Positions 13,067 to 16,158 of a stretch of 16,158 nucleotides of DNA are shown one piece after another. The DNA is from Nitriliruptoraceae bacterium. GTDB taxonomy: Bacteria > Actinomycetota > Nitriliruptoria > Nitriliruptorales > Nitriliruptoraceae. Numbering within the stretch: position 1 is the first letter of the stretch; every line of letters begins with the position of its first letter. The stretch is taken from assembly GCA_003554005.1 (NCBI GenBank), contig PWEU01000205.1, positions 1-16,158 of the forward strand, in the 5' to 3' direction. The position numbers were made by a program, and so were the translations under genes. The notes under the pieces are model-generated. The model was given only the letters and a program-made list of their open reading frames with translations, made no database searches and was not told the DNA's origin.

Positions 13067-14505
13067 GCGGCGACGGCCTGGCGGTGCACCGCGTGGCCAG
13101 CGGCAGCATGGCCGACCGCGCCGCGGCGATCGTCATCGAGGAGCTCGCGCACGGTGCCGCCCCCGCCGAGCTCGCCGTCCTCGCGCGGGTGAACAGCGCG
13201 TTGCTGCCGGTGCAGGTGGCGCTCACCGAAAAGGGGATCGCCCATACCGCGCCCCTGGACACCTCGGTCCTCCAGCGCACCGGGGTGCGCACCGCCCTGG
13301 CCTATCTCCGGCTCGGGCTGGACACCGATCGGCTGCGCCGCGAGGACGTGTTCGACACCCTCAACCGCCCCGCCCGCAAGGTCAAGTCCGCGGTCACACC
13401 GCACCTGCCCCGCGGGAGCCGCTGGTCGATCCGAGCGCTGGAGCAGGTCTGCGAGCAGCTGGACGGCACCCACCGCGAGCGGTTCGCCGGCTACCTCGAC
13501 GACCTCCGGCACCTCGAGGCCGCCATCACCGATGGCGCCGACACCGCCCGGTGCCTGTGGGTGGTCCGCAACCGCATCGGGCTGGGTGAGGCGATGGACG
13601 CCCTCGATGCCTCCCGGACCCGCCCTGAGGGCTCCAGCCACGGCGACGACCTTGACGCGCTGGAGCAGCTGGCCACCCTGCAGCCCGATCCCGCGGCGTT
13701 CGCCGGCTGGCTCGTCGAGCGGCTCCGGGTGCCGGGAGAGGCGACCGGGGTGACGCTGTCCACGGTGCACCGGGTGAAGGGCATGGAGTGGCCGACCGTG
13801 GTGGTGTTCGCCGCGAACCAGGGGCTGTTCCCCCACCGGCTCGCGGACGACCAGGAGGAGGAGCGCCGGGTCTTCCACGTGGCCATCACCCGCTGCCAGC
13901 GCTCGCTCCACGTGATCAGCGACCAGGCGCGCACCTCACCCTTCGTCGAGGAGCTGGCGCGTACCACCAGCGCCGGCGCGACCGAGCCCGGGCGCCGCGC
14001 CGAGCCGGTCCCGAACGACGAGCTGACGACGGCGGCCCCGAGCTTCCTCCCCGACGGCCGGCTGCGCGCCGCGGTCGGGGTTCAGGTGACGCTGCCCGGC
14101 GGACTCGCCGGGCGCATCTGCAAGCTCGGACGCCACCACGTGGTCGTCGAACTGGACGAGGAGGAGGGCGAGCGGCCCGTGGTGCGGATAGCCCACGGCG
14201 CGCAGGTGCAGGTGGCGGGGAACCGGAGGGGGCTCGGCCCGGCGACTGGACCCGGCACCCGCGGCGTCGACAGGCCCGAGCCCGACGACGCCCTGTTCGA
14301 GGCACTGCGCGCCTGGCGGTCCAAGGTCGCCGCCCGCAACGGGGTCCCCGCCTACCTGGTGTTCCACGACCGGCACCTGCAGGTGCTGGCCGGACGCAAG
14401 CCCACCACGCTCACCGAGCTCGGTGCCTGTCCCGGCATCGGGCCCGCCAAGCTGGAGCGGTACGGCGACGACCTCCTGGACCTCGTCGCCGACCCCCTCG
14501 TCTGA
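13063..14505 (+). CDS. UvrD-family helicase, C-terminal (2A/2B plus HRDC) half
   Basis: 480 residues completing the preceding ORF. Residues 8-60 (VHRVASGSMADRAAAIVIEELAHG, AVLARVNSALLPVQVAL) are the start of domain 2A. Then come the helical 2B region, motif V STVHRVKGMEWPTVVV (233-248), and motif VI EEERRVFHVAITRCQRSLHV (265-284) with the arginine finger region around Arg277. After a linker there is a small strand-rich module (about 325-385: VQVTLPGGLAGRICKLGRHHVVVEL), then an HRDC domain (about 408-477: LFEALRAWRSKVAARNGVPAYLVF...CPGIGPAKLERYG). The GTG start overlaps the previous TGA (GTGA), and GAGG (13052-13055) lies 7 nt upstream, so coupled initiation is plausible. No Walker A or B of its own, so it cannot hydrolyse ATP without the partner. 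Confidence 0.9.
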   Translation: MSGDGLAVHRVASGSMADRAAAIVIEELAHGAAPAELAVLARVNSALLPVQVALTEKGIAHTAPLDTSVLQRTGVRTALAYLRLGLDTDRLRREDVFDTLNRPARKVKSAVTPHLPRGSRWSIRALEQVCEQLDGTHRERFAGYLDDLRHLEAAITDGADTARCLWVVRNRIGLGEAMDALDASRTRPEGSSHGDDLDALEQLATLQPDPAAFAGWLVERLRVPGEATGVTLSTVHRVKGMEWPTVVVFAANQGLFPHRLADDQEEERRVFHVAITRCQRSLHVISDQARTSPFVEELARTTSAGATEPGRRAEPVPNDELTTAAPSFLPDGRLRAAVGVQVTLPGGLAGRICKLGRHHVVVELDEEEGERPVVRIAHGAQVQVAGNRRGLGPATGPGTRGVDRPEPDDALFEALRAWRSKVAARNGVPAYLVFHDRHLQVLAGRKPTTLTELGACPGIGPAKLERYGDDLLDLVADPLV

Positions 14506-14506
14506 T

Positions 14507-14522
14507 CCGAGGTCACCCTCGG
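14507..14522 (+). terminator. Hairpin just after the split-helicase stop codon
   Basis: CCGAGG-TCAC-CCTCGG, a perfect 6-bp stem with a 4-nt loop, starting 1 nt after the TGA at 14503-14505. No T-run follows. It separates the helicase pair from the SF2 helicase. Confidence 0.45.
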
Positions 14523-14569
14523 CCGCTACCGTCGGTCCTCGCGCCGCGGCCTCCCGTCCTGTCCGAGCC

Positions 14570-14602
14570 GCACCGACCGCTCGCACCGACCGCTCCCACC
14601 GA
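14570..14602 (+). repeat. 13-bp tandem repeat before the SF2 helicase
   Basis: GCACCGACCGCTC occurs twice head to tail (14570-14582, 14583-14595) followed by a partial CCACCGA (14596-14602) that runs into the ribosome site GAGGTG. It falls in the 5' untranslated or promoter region of the next gene. Confidence 0.7.
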
Positions 14603-14613
14603 GGTGTCTCCTC

Positions 14614-16158
14614 TTGCGCCGTTCCCTCCACCTGCGCCGCTGGCAGAAGGACGCGCTCGACCGTTTCGAACAGCGCACCCAGCGGGACTTCCTGGCGGTG
14701 GCGACGCCCGGCGCCGGGAAGACCACCTTCGCCCTGACCGCGGGCCTCCGCGATCTGGCCCGACACCCGCACCGACGCCTGGTCGTCGTCACCCCGACCC
14801 AGCACCTCAAGCACCAGTGGACCGAGGCCGCGGCGGCCTTCGGACTGCAGCTGGAGCCCAGCTGGGCCTCGAGCGACCCCTTCCCCACCGACATGCACGG
14901 TGTGGCCGTGACCTACCAGCAGGTGGCCGCGAACCCGGCGACGCTGCGCGGGCCTGCCGACGACGCCTTCGTGGTCCTCGACGAGATCCATCACGCCGGG
15001 GGCGAGCGCGCCTGGGGGGACGGCGTGGCCTTCGCCTTCGAGTCCGCCGCTCGGCGCCTGTCCCTGTCGGGCACCCCCTTCCGTAGCGACCAGAACCCGA
15101 TCCCATTCGTGACCTACGGCCCGACCGATGACGCACCGTGGGTCGAGGAGGATGAGGCCGTCGCCGACCACGTCTACGGCTACGCCGACGCGCTGCGCGA
15201 CGGCGGGGTGGTGCGGCCGGTGTTCTTCCCCCGGCTCGGCGGGCAGATGGAGTGGACCGCGCCCGACGGGACGGAGATGTCGGCGACCTTCGACGATCAC
15301 CTGGACCGGACCGCCTCGTCCCAACGGCTGAGGACGGCCCTGTCCCCCGACGGGGAGTGGTTGCCGACCGTGCTCGACCAGGCCCACACCGAGCTGCTGC
15401 GGCTCCGCCAGCAGCAGCCCGAGGCGGGCGGACTCGCGATCACGATCGACGTGGAGCACGCCCACGCGGTCGCCGCGCTGCTCCGCCGACGTCAGGGCGT
15501 GCGACCGGTCGTGGTCACCTCCGACGACCCCGAGGCCAGCGAGCGCATCGCCGCCTTCGCGGGGTCCCGGGACCCGTGGATCGTGGCGGTCAGGATGGTG
15601 TCCGAGGGCGTCGACATCCCCCGCCTACGGGTCGGGGTGTACGCCACCACGACCGTCACCGAGCTGTTCTTCCGACAGGCTGTCGGCCGGCTGGGGCGCT
15701 GGCAGGGGGCGCACCGCCGACAGAAGGCGTTCATGTTCCTGCCCGACGATGCCAGGCTCCGCGCGCACGCGGCCCAGCTCGCCGAGGCCCGGACCCACTC
15801 ACTCAAGCGCCGCGAGGACGACGGGGACCAGCCGAGCGTGGAGCTCGACCAGCTCCCGACGGACGGTGACGACCAGCTGTCGCTGTTCCAGGCCATCTCC
15901 GCCACCCCGCTGGACGGTGAGTCCGCCAGCATCTTCGACGACGCCCATCACGAGGACCTGATCGTCGACGATCCGGCGGCGCTCACGATGGAGATCGAGC
16001 TGGTCGCGCCCCCACCGATCGCCGGCGCCGGCGAGCTCGCCGGCACGCTGACCGTGCCCCGGACCCAGCGCAAACGCGAGCTCCGGCAGGAGAACACCGA
16101 CCGGGTGCGCATGTTGACCCACCTGACCGGGCTCACCCCCGAGGTGGTGAACGCACGG
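14614..16158 (+). CDS. DEAD/DEAH-box SF2 helicase, 3'-truncated by window edge
   Basis: 515 residues visible, open to the right edge with no stop. SF2 motifs in order are Q-tip LHLRRWQKDALDRF, motif I ATPGAGKTT (30-38, Lys36), Ia VVVTPTQHLKHQW, motif II DEIHH (123-127), motif III LSGTPFR (151-157), motif V SEGVDIP (330-336) and motif VI RQAVGRLGR (354-362). Between motifs III and IV there is an insertion (FRSDQNPIPFVTYG to VVRPVFFPRLGGQMEW) that I associate with an actinobacterial/phage SF2 subgroup. After about residue 400 the sequence is acidic and may begin another domain cut off by the edge. TTG at 14614 is taken as start because GAGGTG (14601-14606) lies 7 nt upstream and family similarity begins at once. 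The exact substrate is unknown; ERCC3/XPB-like or restriction-type translocases share the layout. Confidence 0.9.
   Translation, partial: MRRSLHLRRWQKDALDRFEQRTQRDFLAVATPGAGKTTFALTAGLRDLARHPHRRLVVVTPTQHLKHQWTEAAAAFGLQLEPSWASSDPFPTDMHGVAVTYQQVAANPATLRGPADDAFVVLDEIHHAGGERAWGDGVAFAFESAARRLSLSGTPFRSDQNPIPFVTYGPTDDAPWVEEDEAVADHVYGYADALRDGGVVRPVFFPRLGGQMEWTAPDGTEMSATFDDHLDRTASSQRLRTALSPDGEWLPTVLDQAHTELLRLRQQQPEAGGLAITIDVEHAHAVAALLRRRQGVRPVVVTSDDPEASERIAAFAGSRDPWIVAVRMVSEGVDIPRLRVGVYATTTVTELFFRQAVGRLGRWQGAHRRQKAFMFLPDDARLRAHAAQLAEARTHSLKRREDDGDQPSVELDQLPTDGDDQLSLFQAISATPLDGESASIFDDAHHEDLIVDDPAALTMEIELVAPPPIAGAGELAGTLTVPRTQRKRELRQENTDRVRMLTHLTGLTPEVVNAR

Noticed and set aside
13788..15086. 432-codon plus-strand frame bridging the two helicase genes
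   Set aside because: Pro/Arg/Ala-rich shadow of the real frames; helicase motifs are in the other frames.
13936..15465. 509-codon minus-strand frame opposite the helicases
   Set aside because: Antisense shadow without recognisable motifs or a good start.

Overview
The window is very GC-rich DNA with high third-position GC, dense genes, many GTG starts and TANNNT-type -10 boxes. Together with HemY, CsoR, a mycobacterial-type transaldolase and a PucR-family regulator, this points to a chromosomal segment of a high-GC Gram-positive bacterium (Actinomycetota). A deep-branching class such as Nitriliruptoria is a guess. I see no transposase, integrase, phage gene, CRISPR array, rRNA or origin.

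Left part (1-3643, + strand): the 3' part of hemY runs off the left edge. It overlaps by 4 bp (GTGA) a radical SAM/SPASM protein that sits where many actinobacteria carry the coproheme decarboxylase gene chdC. An M28-family zinc peptidase follows. This looks like a haem-related operon with an added peptidase.

Middle part (3778-7803): three genes on the minus strand are a SRPBCC-like protein, transaldolase and a PucR-type regulator. A GNAT acetyltransferase is transcribed divergently from the regulator. The starts of the SRPBCC-like gene and of tal are both unusual: one has a perfect Shine-Dalgarno ahead of ATC, the other a leader ORF or homopolymer frameshift.

7804-8351 is RNA territory. It holds tRNA-Ser(CGA) on the minus strand with its own promoter, leader hairpin and a strong strand-specific terminator. 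Further along is a 79-nt element that folds as a three-way junction and that I cannot assign to any known RNA. tadA and an HTH-Ogt fusion (alkylation repair) precede it on the minus strand.

Right part (9790-16158, + strand): a copper cassette, csoR-copZ, has a CsoR-type operator over its promoter. Then come an unrecognised 281-aa protein, a UvrD-family helicase encoded as two overlapping ORFs (motor half plus 2A/2B/HRDC half, joined by GTGA), and a DEAD/DEAH-box SF2 helicase running off the right edge. The split helicase beside a second helicase, the three-way-junction element and the radical SAM gene behind hemY are the most interesting points.
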